A program made the position numbers and the translations under genes. This document shows, piece by piece, positions 29,847 to 38,870 of a DNA stretch of 64,000 nucleotides (position 1 is its first letter; each line of letters begins with the position of its first letter). The notes below the pieces were generated by a model that saw only the letters and a program-made list of their open reading frames with translations, was not told the DNA's origin and made no database searches. The DNA lies in assembly GCF_003666015.1 (NCBI RefSeq), contig NZ_QPLT01000004.1, positions 1 to 64,000 of the forward strand, in the 5' to 3' direction. This stretch comes from Halorubrum sp. Atlit-26R. Its GTDB lineage: Archaea; Halobacteriota; Halobacteria; Halobacteriales; Haloferacaceae.

Positions 29847-31147
29847 CGCTCCTCGACCGCGCTCGCGGCGCGAACGATCGTCTCCTCGCCGAACTTCGGC
29901 CCGACGAGCTGGAGCCCGACCGGGAGCCCGTCGGCCTCGCCGGCGGGCACCGAGATCGCGGGCAGGTTCGCGAGGTTGACGGGGGTCGTGTTCGCGTCCG
30001 CGAGGTACATCCGCAGCGGGTCGTCGAGGCTCTCGCCGAGCTCGAAGGGGAGCACCGGCATCGTCGGCGACGCGATCACGTCGACGTCGGCGAACGCCTC
30101 CTCGAAATCCTGCCGGACCCACGCGCGGGCGTCCTGCGCCTTCTCGTAGTACTTGTCGTGGTAGCCGGCCGAGAGGGCGTACGTGCCGAGCAGGATCCGG
30201 CGTTTGACCTCCGCGCCGAAGCCCTCCTCGCGCGTCTCCGCGAACGACTCGTTCCAGTTGCCGTCCGACTCGGCGCGGTTCCCGTACCGCACGCCGTCGA
30301 AGCGCGCGAGGTTCGAGGAGGCCTCCGCCATCGCGATCACGTAGTACGCCTGAACGGCGTGTTCGACGGAGGGCAGCGAGATTTCGGTCGTCTCCGCGCC
30401 CTGCGCTTCGAGGTCGTCGAGCGCGGCCTCGACCGTCTCGACGACGCGCTCGTCGGCGCCCTCGAACAGCTCCGTGGGGACTCCCACAGTGAGACCATCC
30501 ACGTCGCCGTCGGCGGCCGCGGCGTAGCTCGCGTCGGGGTCGGCGCCCTCGACTTCGGCGAGGTCGCGCGTCGTCCCGTCGTTGGGGTCGTCGCCCGCGA
30601 TGACGTCGAGCACGGCGGCCGCGTCCTCGACGGTGCCCGCGATCGGCCCGATCTGTTCGAGGGAGTTCGCGTACGCGATGAACCCGTAGCGGGAGACGAG
30701 CCCGTAGGTGGGCTTGATCCCGACGACGCCGCAGAAGGCGGCCGGACAGCGCACCGACCCGCCGGTGTCGGAGCCGAGCGCGACGTCGGCCTCGCCCGCG
30801 GCGACCGCGGCCGCGGAGCCGCCCGAGGAGCCGCCCGGGACGCGGTCGGTGTCGACCGGATTTCTGGTGGGGCCGAACGCGGAGGTCTCCGTCGTCGTCC
30901 CCATCCCGAACTCGTCCATGTTCGTCTTTCCGACGACCGTCGCGCCCGCCTCGGTCAGGCGGTCGACGACGGTCGCGGAGTAGGGCGGGACGTAGTCGGC
31001 CAGCATCTCCGAGCCGCAGGTCGTCCGGATCCCCGCGGTGGAGATGTTGTCCTTCACCGCGACGGTCGCGTCCGCGAGGGGGCCCTCGGCGTCGGCGTCG
31101 CCCTCGATCCGCTCCTCGGTGACGAAGGCGTTGATGTCGGCCGCCAT
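29843..31147 (-). CDS. gatA: Aspartyl/glutamyl-tRNA amidotransferase subunit A
   Basis: The 434-residue protein is an amidase-signature enzyme. The catalytic Lys is in [13 protein letters not shown], and the Ser-cisSer pair is in [17 protein letters not shown] followed by [19 protein letters not shown]. It releases ammonia from glutamine for the conversion of Asp-tRNA(Asn) and/or Glu-tRNA(Gln). GatC is directly upstream with no gap. GatB is not in the window. Haloarchaea lack some direct aminoacyl-tRNA synthetases, so the enzyme should be essential. Confidence 0.92.
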   Translation of the reverse strand: MAADINAFVTEERIEGDADAEGPLADATVAVKDNISTAGIRTTCGSEMLADYVPPYSATVVDRLTEAGATVVGKTNMDEFGMGTTTETSAFGPTRNPVDTDRVPGGSSGGSAAAVAAGEADVALGSDTGGSVRCPAAFCGVVGIKPTYGLVSRYGFIAYANSLEQIGPIAGTVEDAAAVLDVIAGDDPNDGTTRDLAEVEGADPDASYAAAADGDVDGLTVGVPTELFEGADERVVETVEAALDDLEAQGAETTEISLPSVEHAVQAYYVIAMAEASSNLARFDGVRYGNRAESDGNWNESFAETREEGFGAEVKRRILLGTYALSAGYHDKYYEKAQDARAWVRQDFEEAFADVDVIASPTMPVLPFELGESLDDPLRMYLADANTTPVNLANLPAISVPAGEADGLPVGLQLVGPKFGEETIVRAASAVEER

Positions 31148-31450
31148 CTACGACACCTTCGGCCCGACGAAGAAGCCGTCTTCCGTCTCCTCGGCGTTCG
31201 CGAGCGCCTCCTCCTGGGAGAGCCCCTCCTCGACCTCGTCCGGGCGCATCACGTTGACGAGCTCCTCCTCGCGCTCCGTCTCCGGGACCTCGTCGAGCGC
31301 CGCGAAGTACTCCAGGATGTCGCCGAACTGCGCCGCGAACTCGTCGACCTCGTCGTCGGCGAGCCGCACCCGCGCGAGGTCGGCGACGTGTCTGACCTCC
31401 TCGGCGTCGACGGCGGTCTCGCCGTCGTCCGACGCTGCGGTGTCGCTCAT
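31148..31450 (-). CDS. gatC: Aspartyl/glutamyl-tRNA amidotransferase subunit C
   Basis: The 100-residue protein contains the GatC pattern VDAEEVRHVADLARVRLADDE, then FAAQFGDILEYFAALDEV, and a C-terminal belt (MRPDEVEEGLSQEEAL, DGFFVGPKV) that wraps around GatA. ATG 31450 (MSDTAASDD) is chosen over a GTG five codons upstream as the acidic start is usual for this genome. It abuts gatA. Confidence 0.9.
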   Translation of the reverse strand: MSDTAASDDGETAVDAEEVRHVADLARVRLADDEVDEFAAQFGDILEYFAALDEVPETEREEELVNVMRPDEVEEGLSQEEALANAEETEDGFFVGPKVS

Positions 31451-31525
31451 ACCCGAACGTACCACGCGGGCGGCGAGTAAGGGTTTCGGAAGGGGGCGGC
31501 GACGGAGACCGGAGAGGACGGCGGG

Positions 31526-31954
31526 TCACCGAACCTGATCGACGAAGGCGAGCCAGCGCTCGTGGCCCGCCACCGTGTCGGCGTGGTGTTCGTCGGCGAA
31601 CCCCGGACGGCGGATCCCCTCTAAGGCGTTCAGCGCGCGATCGATACCGATGACCTGCTCGGCGAGCGCCTCCGCCGTCTCCCGGTCGATCGGCTCCGTC
31701 TCCAACCGGTCGAGCCGCCGCTCCCGCTCCGCGCGGAGGGCGTCGCGCGCGGCCGTCACCTTCCGGTCGAGCGCGGGCGGGACGGCGTCGACCTTCCGCG
31801 TCTCGACGATGAACGCGGAGAGGTCGAGCGCGGTCCCGTCGACCTCGATCTCGTCGGGGACGCTCGCGCCGACCGTGGCGCTCTGACTGGTCACGCGGTC
31901 GAGGAGGGTCTCACGAACGTCGTCGCCGATCGCCGTTCGCTCCGAATCGCTCAT
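31526..31954 (-). CDS. Conserved haloarchaeal protein (DUF5788-like)
   Basis: The 142-residue protein is soluble and mostly helical, with a conserved-looking beta section (VDGTALDLSAFIVETRKVDAV, in two parts) and a coiled stretch AARDALRAERERRLDRLE. The end, ALNALEGIRRPGFADEHHAD, contains a His pair. I do not recognise a biochemical function and the DUF number is from memory. It is separated from gatC by 75 bp. Confidence 0.55.
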   Translation of the reverse strand: MSDSERTAIGDDVRETLLDRVTSQSATVGASVPDEIEVDGTALDLSAFIVETRKVDAVPPALDRKVTAARDALRAERERRLDRLETEPIDRETAEALAEQVIGIDRALNALEGIRRPGFADEHHADTVAGHERWLAFVDQVR

Positions 31955-32040
31955 ACGAGAGCGTGGTCGGCGAAGCCGGAAAAGCCGTCGCCCGGCGGGC
32001 CCGAACCGTCGGACCGAGCGTCGTGCGCCCGGGCCGCCGT

Positions 32041-32144
32041 CACTCGCCCTCGTCCGCTCGGACCGTCACTCGCCCTCGTCCGCTCGGACCGTCACTCGCC
32101 CTCGTCCGCTCGGACCGTCACTCGCCCTCGTCCGCCCGTACGGT
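32041..32144. repeat. 26-bp tandem repeat at the 3' end of a UspA gene
   Basis: Four copies of a 26-bp unit beginning CACTCGCCCTCGTCCGCTCG lie head to tail; the first three are identical and the fourth, which overlaps the gene end, differs at two or three positions. The fourth copy encodes the last residues (VRADEGE) and stop of the UspA protein, so the other three look like slippage duplications of the gene's 3' end into the spacer. Confidence 0.85.
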
Positions 32145-32642
32145 CACCACCGGCACGTCCGCGAGCCGGACGACCTTCTCCGCGACGCTGCCGAGCAGGT
32201 ACCGCTCGACGCCGGTCCGGCCGTGGGTCCCCATCACCACGAGGTCGGCGTCGTTCTCGTCGGCGTACTCCAAGATCGCCGAGTGCGGCGTGCCCGTTTC
32301 GACGGCGGTGACGGTCTCCGGCGGCGCCTCGCCGTCGCGGAGCGCCGCGGCCGCGGCCTCGACGATCTCCTCGCCGCGCTCGACGAGCGCCGACCGCGTC
32401 GCCGCCGCGTCGGTGCCCTCGCCGACCATGCCGCTGTCGTCGTCCGGGGCCGGATCGGCCCGGACGCCCGACCCCTCGTCGGTCAGGAAGGCGCCACTCA
32501 GTCCGTAGTTGGCGCCTCGCGCGTCGACGACGTACAGGACGTGGACGGTCGCGTCGAACGCGGCCGCGAGCTCCCGGACGTGGTCGGCGACGGCCGCCGA
32601 TCCCTCGCTCCCGTCGGTCGGGTAGAGGATTGTCTGGTACAT
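32118..32642 (-). CDS. UspA-domain protein
   Basis: The 174-residue protein is a universal stress protein with the full ATP-binding pattern: ILYPTDGSEGSAAVADHV at the N-terminus and VVMGTHGRTGVERYLLGSVAEKVVR at the C-terminus (G-2x-G-9x-G-S). A variable acidic loop occupies about residues 50-85. The C-terminal codons lie within the 26-bp tandem repeat. It is transcribed alone, convergent with nothing and away from the aminotransferase. Confidence 0.85.
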   Translation of the reverse strand: MYQTILYPTDGSEGSAAVADHVRELAAAFDATVHVLYVVDARGANYGLSGAFLTDEGSGVRADPAPDDDSGMVGEGTDAAATRSALVERGEEIVEAAAAALRDGEAPPETVTAVETGTPHSAILEYADENDADLVVMGTHGRTGVERYLLGSVAEKVVRLADVPVVTVRADEGE

Positions 32643-32744
32643 GGTGTGGTCCGTGCGGAATTCGCCGAGCTGACAAAAAACGTTGGCGGCGGAGCGAACC
32701 CCGCGGGACCGTCGGGCTCGGGGCCGCGCGGTCGACGCGACGAG

Positions 32745-33899
32745 CTACAACAGGTCGTTCGCGACGAGCCGGTCGACCGCCTCGCGCAGGCGCTCCTCGC
32801 TCGCGGCGTAGGAGATCCGCGCGAAGCCGTCCGCGTTGAACGCGCTGCCGGGGACGCAGGCGACCGACGCCTCCTCGATGGCGCGCTCGCACCACGCCTG
32901 GTCGTCGTCGTCGACCGGGATCATCATGTAGAAGGCGCCGTCGCCGACGTCGACGTCGACGCCGTGCTCGTCGAACAGGTCGACGAGGAGGTCGCGGCGG
33001 GACTCGAACGCCGCGCGCATCTCCTCGACCGACTCCTCGGTGTTCTCCAACGCCTCGATCCCCGCCCGCTGGACGAAGTTCGTCGCGCAGGAGACGGAGT
33101 GCGAGTGGAGCTTCCCCGCCTCGCCGACGAACTCCTCGGTGGCGTGGAGGTAGCCGAGCCGCCACCCGGTCATCGAGTACGCCTTCGAGAAGCCGTTGAC
33201 GGTGACCGTGCGGTCGGCCATCCCGTCGAGGCTCGCGAGCGAGGTCGGCTCGACGCCGTACGTGATGCGCTCGTAGATCTCGTCGGAGATGACGGCGACG
33301 TCGTGTTCGACGGCGAGGTCGCGGACGCCCTCCAGCGCGGCCTCGGAGAACACCGCGCCCGTCGGGTTCGACGGGGAGTTGACGACGAGAAGCTCGGTGT
33401 CGTCGGAGACGGTCTCGGCGAGCTCGTCGAGCGCGGGCTCTAACTGGAAACCGTGCGGCGCGAGGTCGACGCGCGAGAGGTCGCCGCCCGCGAGCTTCGC
33501 CATCGCCTCGTAGGAGACCCACGCCGGGTCCAGCAGGACGACCTCGTCGCCGTCGCCGATCAGCGTCTGGAACGTCTCGTAGAGGGCCTGCTTGCCGCCG
33601 GGCGTGACGATCACCTCGTCGGCGTCGGCGTCGACGCCGTTGCCTCGGAGCTTCGCCGCGATGGCCTCCTTGAGCTCGGGGACCCCGTTCGAGGAGGTGT
33701 ACCCCGTGTGTCCGGCGTCGAGGGCCTCCTTGCCGGCCTCGACGACGTTCTCCGGGGTGTCGAAGTCGGGCTCGCCGACCGAGAGGTCGACGATGTCCGC
33801 GCCCTCGGCCTCCTTTTCGGCCGCTAAGTTCGATATCGCCAGCGTCGCGCTGGGCTCTACGCGTCCGATCCGCTCCGAGAAGTCGTATGCGTCGCTCAT
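32745..33899 (-). CDS. Pyridoxal-phosphate aminotransferase (aspartate aminotransferase type)
   Basis: The 384-residue protein is a class I aminotransferase. The PLP lysine is in VNGFSKAYSMTGWRLGY, the substrate-binding arginine in FARISYAAS, and the N-terminal part has LSVGEPDFDTPENV. VNSPSNPTGAVF carries the conserved Asn. It most resembles archaeal aspartate aminotransferases, but the exact amino acid specificity cannot be read from sequence. ATG 33899 matches the family start. ribH ends 30 bp upstream on the same strand. Confidence 0.85.
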   Translation of the reverse strand: MSDAYDFSERIGRVEPSATLAISNLAAEKEAEGADIVDLSVGEPDFDTPENVVEAGKEALDAGHTGYTSSNGVPELKEAIAAKLRGNGVDADADEVIVTPGGKQALYETFQTLIGDGDEVVLLDPAWVSYEAMAKLAGGDLSRVDLAPHGFQLEPALDELAETVSDDTELLVVNSPSNPTGAVFSEAALEGVRDLAVEHDVAVISDEIYERITYGVEPTSLASLDGMADRTVTVNGFSKAYSMTGWRLGYLHATEEFVGEAGKLHSHSVSCATNFVQRAGIEALENTEESVEEMRAAFESRRDLLVDLFDEHGVDVDVGDGAFYMMIPVDDDDQAWCERAIEEASVACVPGSAFNADGFARISYAASEERLREAVDRLVANDLL

Positions 33900-33928
33900 G
33901 TGTGGTGTGTGTGGTCGGCTCGTAGCTG

Positions 33929-34333
33929 TCAGTCGAGTTCCTCCGCGAGGTCGACCGCGGCCGCGGCCGCGTCCGCGCCCTTGTCGATCCGCTCGCGCGC
34001 CTCCGCGCCGGACATCCCGGGGCCGCTCACGCCGAAGGTGACCGGCGTGTCCCGGTCGAGGCTCACCTGCGTGAGCTTCTCGGCGGTCGCGTTCGCGATG
34101 ACGCGGTCGTGGTCGGTGTCGCCGGTGACGATGGCGCCGACGACCGCGACGGCGTCGACGTCCTCGCGCCGCGCGAGCCGGTCGGCGGCCAGCGGGCTGT
34201 CGTACGCGCCCGGCACGCTCAGTTCGTCGACGACGACGGCGTCGCGGTCGGCGGCCGCCTCCCGGGCGGCCTCGGCCATCGGCTCCGTGACGGAGTCGTT
34301 GAACCGCGCCACCACCAGTCCCAGCGAGACCAT
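33929..34333 (-). CDS. ribH: 6,7-dimethyl-8-ribityllumazine synthase
   Basis: The 134-residue protein has the lumazine synthase landmarks: ARFNDSVTEPM at the start, VPGAYDSPLAADRLA, and VVGAIVTGDTDHDRVI with the catalytic His. It forms the riboflavin precursor from ribityl-aminopyrimidine and dihydroxybutanone phosphate, usually as a large homo-oligomer. It is probably cotranscribed with the aminotransferase. Upstream, repeat copy D diverges from it. Confidence 0.9.
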   Translation of the reverse strand: MVSLGLVVARFNDSVTEPMAEAAREAAADRDAVVVDELSVPGAYDSPLAADRLARREDVDAVAVVGAIVTGDTDHDRVIANATAEKLTQVSLDRDTPVTFGVSGPGMSGAEARERIDKGADAAAAAVDLAEELD

Positions 34334-34446
34334 ATCGGACCTGACGCGGGAGGCGGCAAAGGTCTACCGTTCGACCGCAGGGTTGCCGGGCGAACGCGTT
34401 CGGGAACAGGGCGCGAACGAGCGGACGCTTATTTATAAGTAGAACT

Positions 34447-34741
34447 GCGGTGGCGCGTGCCTGCGAGCGGCCGCCCTCGGCGGCCGCGAGGCAGCACGCG
34501 CGAGGGAGTCGCTGGCTCCCGAAGCGAAGCGGAGGGTGCCAGCGACAGGGCGAGAGCGAAGCTCTCGCTTGAAACCGGACGTAGTCCGGTGACGAGGCTG
34601 GGGAGGCGTGAGGCGCTGTGCGGTGCGGGGTGGGACTCGAAGGGGCAGCCGTGAGGCGGGCGCAGACGACGTAAGCACCGCAACGAGGGAGCGGAGCGAC
34701 CGAGTGAGGAGCGCAGCGAGTGTGCGCCCGCCTCACGGCTG
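34447..34741 (+). ncRNA. Structured repeat, copy D, core (candidate RNA)
   Basis: This is the longest core. It starts with GCGGTGGCGCGTGCC. The inner first stem is extended (GCGGCCGCC/GGCGGCCGC). The second hairpin has arms GTCGCTGGC/GCCAGCGAC. Two extra hairpins then follow that other copies lack (GCGAGAGC/GCTCTCGC and ACCGGAC/GTCCGGT). The final hairpin has perfect 19-bp arms at 34646-34664 and 34723-34741. A TATA-like TTATTTATAAGTAG is upstream at 34429-34442. It lies between ribH (divergent) and msrA (same direction). Confidence 0.75.
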
Positions 34742-34868
34742 GGGCTTCGGTGGTGTTCGTGTCGATCAGTTGTTTATAGGGATCACTGTCGTATCGCCGA
34801 GCGGTTGGGGCTTTGGCGGTGTTCATCGACGCACCGACATCGACTGTTTATAAATAACCGAACAACTC
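34737..34868 (+). repeat. Tandem array of copy D (two units)
   Basis: Unit starts are 34737 and 34803, 66 bp apart because of a GTCGTATCGCCG-type linker after the TTTATAGG box, as in copy C. The end signature ACCGAAC begins at 34857, with its G exactly 57 bp after the second unit start, as in copy F. The array ends about 55 bp before msrA, so its last TATA-like box (TTTATAAAT, near 34847) is close to the msrA promoter. Confidence 0.75.
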
Positions 34869-34893
34869 GACGTTCACGTCTCGCGCCACGCGC

Positions 34894-34902
34894 CATTAAT
34901 AC
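34894..34902 (+). promoter_or_regulatory. TATA box of msrA
   Basis: CATTAATAC lies 24-32 nt before the msrA ATG at 34926, the spacing of a leaderless or short-leader transcript. It lies just beyond the tail of repeat copy D. Confidence 0.5.
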
Positions 34903-34925
34903 GTCTCCGACGCTAACATGAGTCC

Positions 34926-35465
34926 ATGACAGACACCGAGACCGCGACGGTCGGCGGCGGCTGCTTCTGGTGCGTCGAGGCGGCGTTCAAGGAGCTCGAC
35001 GGCGTCGAGCGCGTCACCTCCGGCTACGCCGGCGGCCACGCCGACGACCCCACCTACCGCGAGGTGTGTACCGGCAACACCGGCCACGCGGAGGTCGTTC
35101 AGGTCGAGTACGACCCCGAGGCGCTCTCCTACGAGGAGGTCTTGGAGATCTTCTTCACCGTCCACGACCCGACGCAGCTGAACCGGCAGGGCCCGGACGT
35201 GGGGAGCCAGTACCGGTCGATCGTACTCTACCACGACGACGAGCAGCGGCAGGTCGTAGAGAACTACGTGGCGGCGCTCGACGAGGAGGGCGGCTACGAC
35301 GACGAGGTCGTCACCGAGGTCGAGCCGCTGGAGACGTTCTATCGCGCCGAGGAGAAGCACCAGGACTACTTCGAGAAGAACCCGGCCGACGCCTACTGCA
35401 CGATGCACGCGCAGCCGAAGGTGGAGAAGGTCCGCGAACGCTTCCGCGAGAAGGTCAAGGCGTAG
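34926..35465 (+). CDS. msrA: Peptide-methionine (S)-S-oxide reductase
   Basis: The 179-residue protein has the MsrA active site GGGCFWCVEAAF with the nucleophilic Cys near position 13, then SGYAGGHADDPTYREVC, VVQVEYDP and VGSQYRSIVLYHD, all family signatures. It repairs oxidised methionine with electrons from thioredoxin. The gene is flanked by repeat copies D (plus strand) and E (minus strand), both tails pointing at it, and the tail of E reaches its stop codon. Confidence 0.92.
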   Translation: MTDTETATVGGGCFWCVEAAFKELDGVERVTSGYAGGHADDPTYREVCTGNTGHAEVVQVEYDPEALSYEEVLEIFFTVHDPTQLNRQGPDVGSQYRSIVLYHDDEQRQVVENYVAALDEEGGYDDEVVTEVEPLETFYRAEEKHQDYFEKNPADAYCTMHAQPKVEKVRERFREKVKA

Positions 35466-35612
35466 GGATCGGTAGGGAACGCCTCCGAAGCCTCATTCGT
35501 TTGTTTATAAGTAATTGAATACGGACCGCCGGTGAACACCGCCGAAGCCCCAGCCGCTCGTTTATAAACGGCTGACTACGTCTCGACAGGGAACGCCACC
35601 GAAGCCCCAGCC
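35466..35612 (-). repeat. 57-bp tandem array of copy E (three units)
   Basis: On the minus strand units start at 35612, 35555 and 35498, exactly 57 bp apart. The first two end in TTTATAAAC and CTTATAAAC boxes. The third (GAATGAGGCTTCGG, GGCGTTCCC) is cut off by the msrA stop codon at 35463-35465. The shared parts are GGCTGGGGCTTCGG and GGNGTTC. Confidence 0.85.
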
Positions 35613-35833
35613 GCGAGGCCGCAGTACGCTCGTTGCGCTCCTCGCTCGCTCCGCTCGCTGCGGTGCTTACGTCGCCTACTGCGGCCTCGCGGCTGCCCCT
35701 TCGATTCCCACCCCGCACAGCACCTCACACCTCCCCAGCCTCGTCGATGGTCCTCCGCTTCGCTCCGGACCATCGACTCCCTCGCGCGTGCGGTTCGCGC
35801 CGCGGTGCGGCGCTCACCGGCACGCGCCACCGC
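35608..35833 (-). ncRNA. Structured repeat, copy E, core (candidate RNA)
   Basis: Minus-strand copy starting GCGGTGGCGCGTGCC at 35833. Its inner first stem is GCGCCGC/GCGGCGC, a different but fully paired sequence from copies B-D. The second hairpin equals that of copy C (GTCGATGGTCC/GGACCATCGAC). The final 19-bp arms at 35677-35695 and 35608-35626 pair perfectly. A TATA-like TATTTAAATA lies upstream at 35841-35850. It lies between msrA and a phosphoesterase gene. Confidence 0.75.
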
Positions 35834-35936
35834 GGATCCCTATTTAAATACTGCTCGAAACAACAGACGTCCGCCACCCGTCCAACGAACCCTCTCGCCG
35901 CAACCTATTCCCTGCCGCCGATCGAATCCCCTCGCG

Positions 35937-36617
35937 ATGAAGATCGGCCTCATCTCGGACGTCCACGCGAACCTCCCCGCGCTGGAGACGGTGCTCGACG
36001 ACATGCCCGCCGTCGACCGGATCTACTGCGCCGGCGACGTGGTCGGCTACAACCCCTGGCCCGCCGAGTGCGTCGAGCGCGTGCGCGACGTCGCGGCCGC
36101 GACGGTCAGGGGGAACCACGACCGCACCGTCGAGAGCCCGGAGCGCTACGCCGCCAACCGGATGGCCGAGGCGGGCCTCGAACACGCGAAGGCCTCGCTC
36201 TCGGACGACCAGCGCGACTGGATCGGCGCCCTCCCCCGCGCGGAGACGTTCGCGGGCGACCGGTACCTGCTCGTCCACTCCCACCCGGCCGCCGAGCGCG
36301 AGGACGCCTACGTCTATCCGGAGGAGTTCCCGAACCTCGACCGCCACATGGGCGAGTACGAGGGAATAATTCTCGGCCACACCCACGTTCAGGGAGTCCG
36401 GGGGGTGGCCGGCGGGTTCGTCCTCAATCCGGGCAGCGTCGGCCAGCCGCGCGACGGCGACCCGCGGGCCGGCTACGCGGTCCTCGACACGACGGCCGAC
36501 GGGACCGACGCCGTCGAAACCCACCGCGTCGAGTACGACGTCGACCGCGTCGCCGAGGCGGTCCGCGAGGCTGACCTCCCAGAGACGACCGCGGAGCGCC
36601 TCTACGAAGGCAAGTAG
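35937..36617 (+). CDS. Metallophosphoesterase (YfcE/MJ0936-like)
   Basis: The 226-residue protein has all motifs of the small archaeal phosphodiesterase class: ISDVHANLPALETVL, CAGDVVGYNPWPAECV, TVRGNHDRTV, LVHSHP and LGHTHVQ, followed by NPGSVGQPRDGDPRAGYAVL. Members act on bis-p-nitrophenyl phosphate or cyclic nucleotides in vitro; the natural substrate is not known. The stop TAG directly abuts the stop codon of the convergent prolyl oligopeptidase gene. Confidence 0.82.
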   Translation: MKIGLISDVHANLPALETVLDDMPAVDRIYCAGDVVGYNPWPAECVERVRDVAAATVRGNHDRTVESPERYAANRMAEAGLEHAKASLSDDQRDWIGALPRAETFAGDRYLLVHSHPAAEREDAYVYPEEFPNLDRHMGEYEGIILGHTHVQGVRGVAGGFVLNPGSVGQPRDGDPRAGYAVLDTTADGTDAVETHRVEYDVDRVAEAVREADLPETTAERLYEGK

Positions 36618-38789
36618 TCAGTCGTCGTCGCGGTCGACGTCACCGCCGGAGTCGCGGTCGCCGATCTCCACGCCCAACCGCTCGTAGAGGAACGCCCACG
36701 AGTCCGTCTGCTCGTCGACGATCATCGACGCGGGCTTGCCGACGCCGTGCCCGGTGGCCGACTTCGTCCGCAGCAGGAACGGGCCGCCCTCGGCCTCGTT
36801 CTGGAGCCGCGCGGTCATTTTCCGGGCGTGCGAGGGGTGGACGCGCGTGTCGCTCGCGGCGGTGGTGAAGTAGACGGGCGGGTACGTCTCCCCCGACTCG
36901 ACGTTGTGGTACGGCGAGTATTCGCGGAGGTACTCGAACGCCTCCGGGTCCTCCGGGTGGCCGTACTCCGTCGTCCACGACTCGCCGAGCAGGAACCGGT
37001 GGAACCGCAGCATGTCGAGCAGGGGGACCGCGCACTGCGCGGCCGCCCACAGGTCCGGCCGCTGGGTGACGACCGCGCCGACCGAGAGCCCGCCGTTCGA
37101 CCCGCCGGCGACCGCGAGGCGGTCGGTGTCGGTCAGCCCGGACGCACAGAGCGCCTCGCCCGCCGCGACGAAGTCGTCGAAGGTGTGCTGCTTGTCGGCT
37201 AACATTCCGGCCTCGTGCCACGGCTCGCCGTACTCGTACCCGCCGCGGGCGCACACCGCCGCGAACGCGCCGCCGTCCGCGAGGAACGGCAGCCGGAACC
37301 GCCCGAACGAGGGCGTGATGCTGTTCCGGAACCCGCCGTAGCCGTACAGAAGCGTCGGGCGCGCCCCGTCGACCTCCACGTCCTCGCGGTAGCAGACGAA
37401 CACCGGCACCTCGGCGCCGTCCGTCGAGTCGACGAACCGCTGTTCGACGACGAGGTCGTCGGGGACCGGGAGGTCGACCGAATCGATCTCGGTGGATACC
37501 GCCGCGTCATCGCCGGACGCGTCGTCGAGGTCGAGCCCGCGGACCGCCGGCGGGCGGTCGAAGCCGGTGAGCCCGAAGAACGCCTCGGGCGCGTCGCGGT
37601 TCCCGGAGACCCACGTGACGGAGCAGTACGGCGGCAGCGACACGTCGCGCAGGTGCGTCCCGTCGCGGTCGTGGACGGAGAGCCGGGAGTGCGCGTCCCG
37701 CTGCCGATGAACGAGGAGGCGCTCGGGGGTCGGCACCGCGGACCGAAGGATCCCCTCGCCCTCGGGAAGCACCTCTCGGCACTCCTCGAACGAGAGGTCG
37801 CCCTCGCGGAAGCGGTCGACGGAGCAGGCGAGCAGCCGCCGCCGGGGCGCGCCGTGGTCGGTCGAAATGAACGCCGTCCCGCCGTGGAACCGGACCGAGG
37901 TCTCGGCGTCGGTGTCGGTCAGGACCGGTCGGAGCTCGTCGTCGACGTGGACGTACCACTCGGTGCCGCCGACCATCTCGGAGAAGGCGACCGCGAGCAG
38001 CGCCGAATCGGGGTCGACGGTCACCCGCGGCCAGACGTGCTGATCGTCATGTTCGAGCAGGACGTCCTCCTCGTCCGGGCCGTCTGCCAGCCGGAAGCGG
38101 CGGATCTCCTTGTCCATCTGGGCGCCGTCGGCCGCGCCGCCGGTGGCGACGTAGACGAACCCGTCGCCGTCCGCCTCCCACGCCAGGCTCCCGGCGTTGA
38201 CCCGGCCGCGCTCGGGGAGGACCGCGACCTCCTCGACGCCGGGACCGTAGCCGTCACCGCCCGAGGCTTCGGGCGCGGAACCGCTCGGATCGGGCACCGA
38301 CAGCACCCGCACGTCGTAGTTCTCGTCACCGCCCTCGGTGACGCCGACCGCGACGCGCTCGCCGTCGTGGGAGGGGACGTACCACGCCATCGACCGCGGC
38401 GGTGCGTCCTCGTCCCGGTTCGCCGCCCACGCGTTCGGGTCGACGAGGACGTGATCCTCGCCGTCGGGCGCGTCGCGGACGACGAGGCGGGCGTGGTCGG
38501 CGCCCGGTTCGCGGACCGTCGCGAAGTACCGCCCCTGGCGGACGGCTATCGGCCCGTAGTCGGCCACCTCGACGAGGTCATCGAAGCGGGGGCGGAGCCG
38601 GTCCCGCAGGTCGTCGTCGAGCGCGGCGTCGACGTGGGCGTTCTGCGCGTCGACCCACTCGCGGACCGCCTCGTCGTCGCCTTCGAGCCACCGGTACGGG
38701 TCCTCGACGTCGACCCCGTGGAGCGTCTCCGTGACGACCTCGCGCCTTGTCTCCGGCGGGGACGGCACCGGGGCGGACTGTCGTGACAT
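36618..38789 (-). CDS. Prolyl oligopeptidase family serine peptidase (S9A)
   Basis: The 723-residue protein begins with the POP N-terminal pattern (DPYRWLEGDDEAVREWVDAQN), continues as a beta-propeller up to about residue 430, and ends with an alpha/beta hydrolase domain. The catalytic Ser is in AVAGGSNGGLSVG, the Asp in AASDTRVHPSHARKM and the His in SATGHGVGKP. There is no signal peptide, so it is cytoplasmic. It should cleave short peptides after proline. Its length is normal for the family. Confidence 0.9.
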   Translation of the reverse strand: MSRQSAPVPSPPETRREVVTETLHGVDVEDPYRWLEGDDEAVREWVDAQNAHVDAALDDDLRDRLRPRFDDLVEVADYGPIAVRQGRYFATVREPGADHARLVVRDAPDGEDHVLVDPNAWAANRDEDAPPRSMAWYVPSHDGERVAVGVTEGGDENYDVRVLSVPDPSGSAPEASGGDGYGPGVEEVAVLPERGRVNAGSLAWEADGDGFVYVATGGAADGAQMDKEIRRFRLADGPDEEDVLLEHDDQHVWPRVTVDPDSALLAVAFSEMVGGTEWYVHVDDELRPVLTDTDAETSVRFHGGTAFISTDHGAPRRRLLACSVDRFREGDLSFEECREVLPEGEGILRSAVPTPERLLVHRQRDAHSRLSVHDRDGTHLRDVSLPPYCSVTWVSGNRDAPEAFFGLTGFDRPPAVRGLDLDDASGDDAAVSTEIDSVDLPVPDDLVVEQRFVDSTDGAEVPVFVCYREDVEVDGARPTLLYGYGGFRNSITPSFGRFRLPFLADGGAFAAVCARGGYEYGEPWHEAGMLADKQHTFDDFVAAGEALCASGLTDTDRLAVAGGSNGGLSVGAVVTQRPDLWAAAQCAVPLLDMLRFHRFLLGESWTTEYGHPEDPEAFEYLREYSPYHNVESGETYPPVYFTTAASDTRVHPSHARKMTARLQNEAEGGPFLLRTKSATGHGVGKPASMIVDEQTDSWAFLYERLGVEIGDRDSGGDVDRDDD

Positions 38790-38870
38790 ACGAACGAGTG
38801 TCACCGACGAGGCAAAACCGCTGGGGTCGCGGTCGGCGCTCAGCGCTTCCCGCGGCCGGCGGTCAGGATC

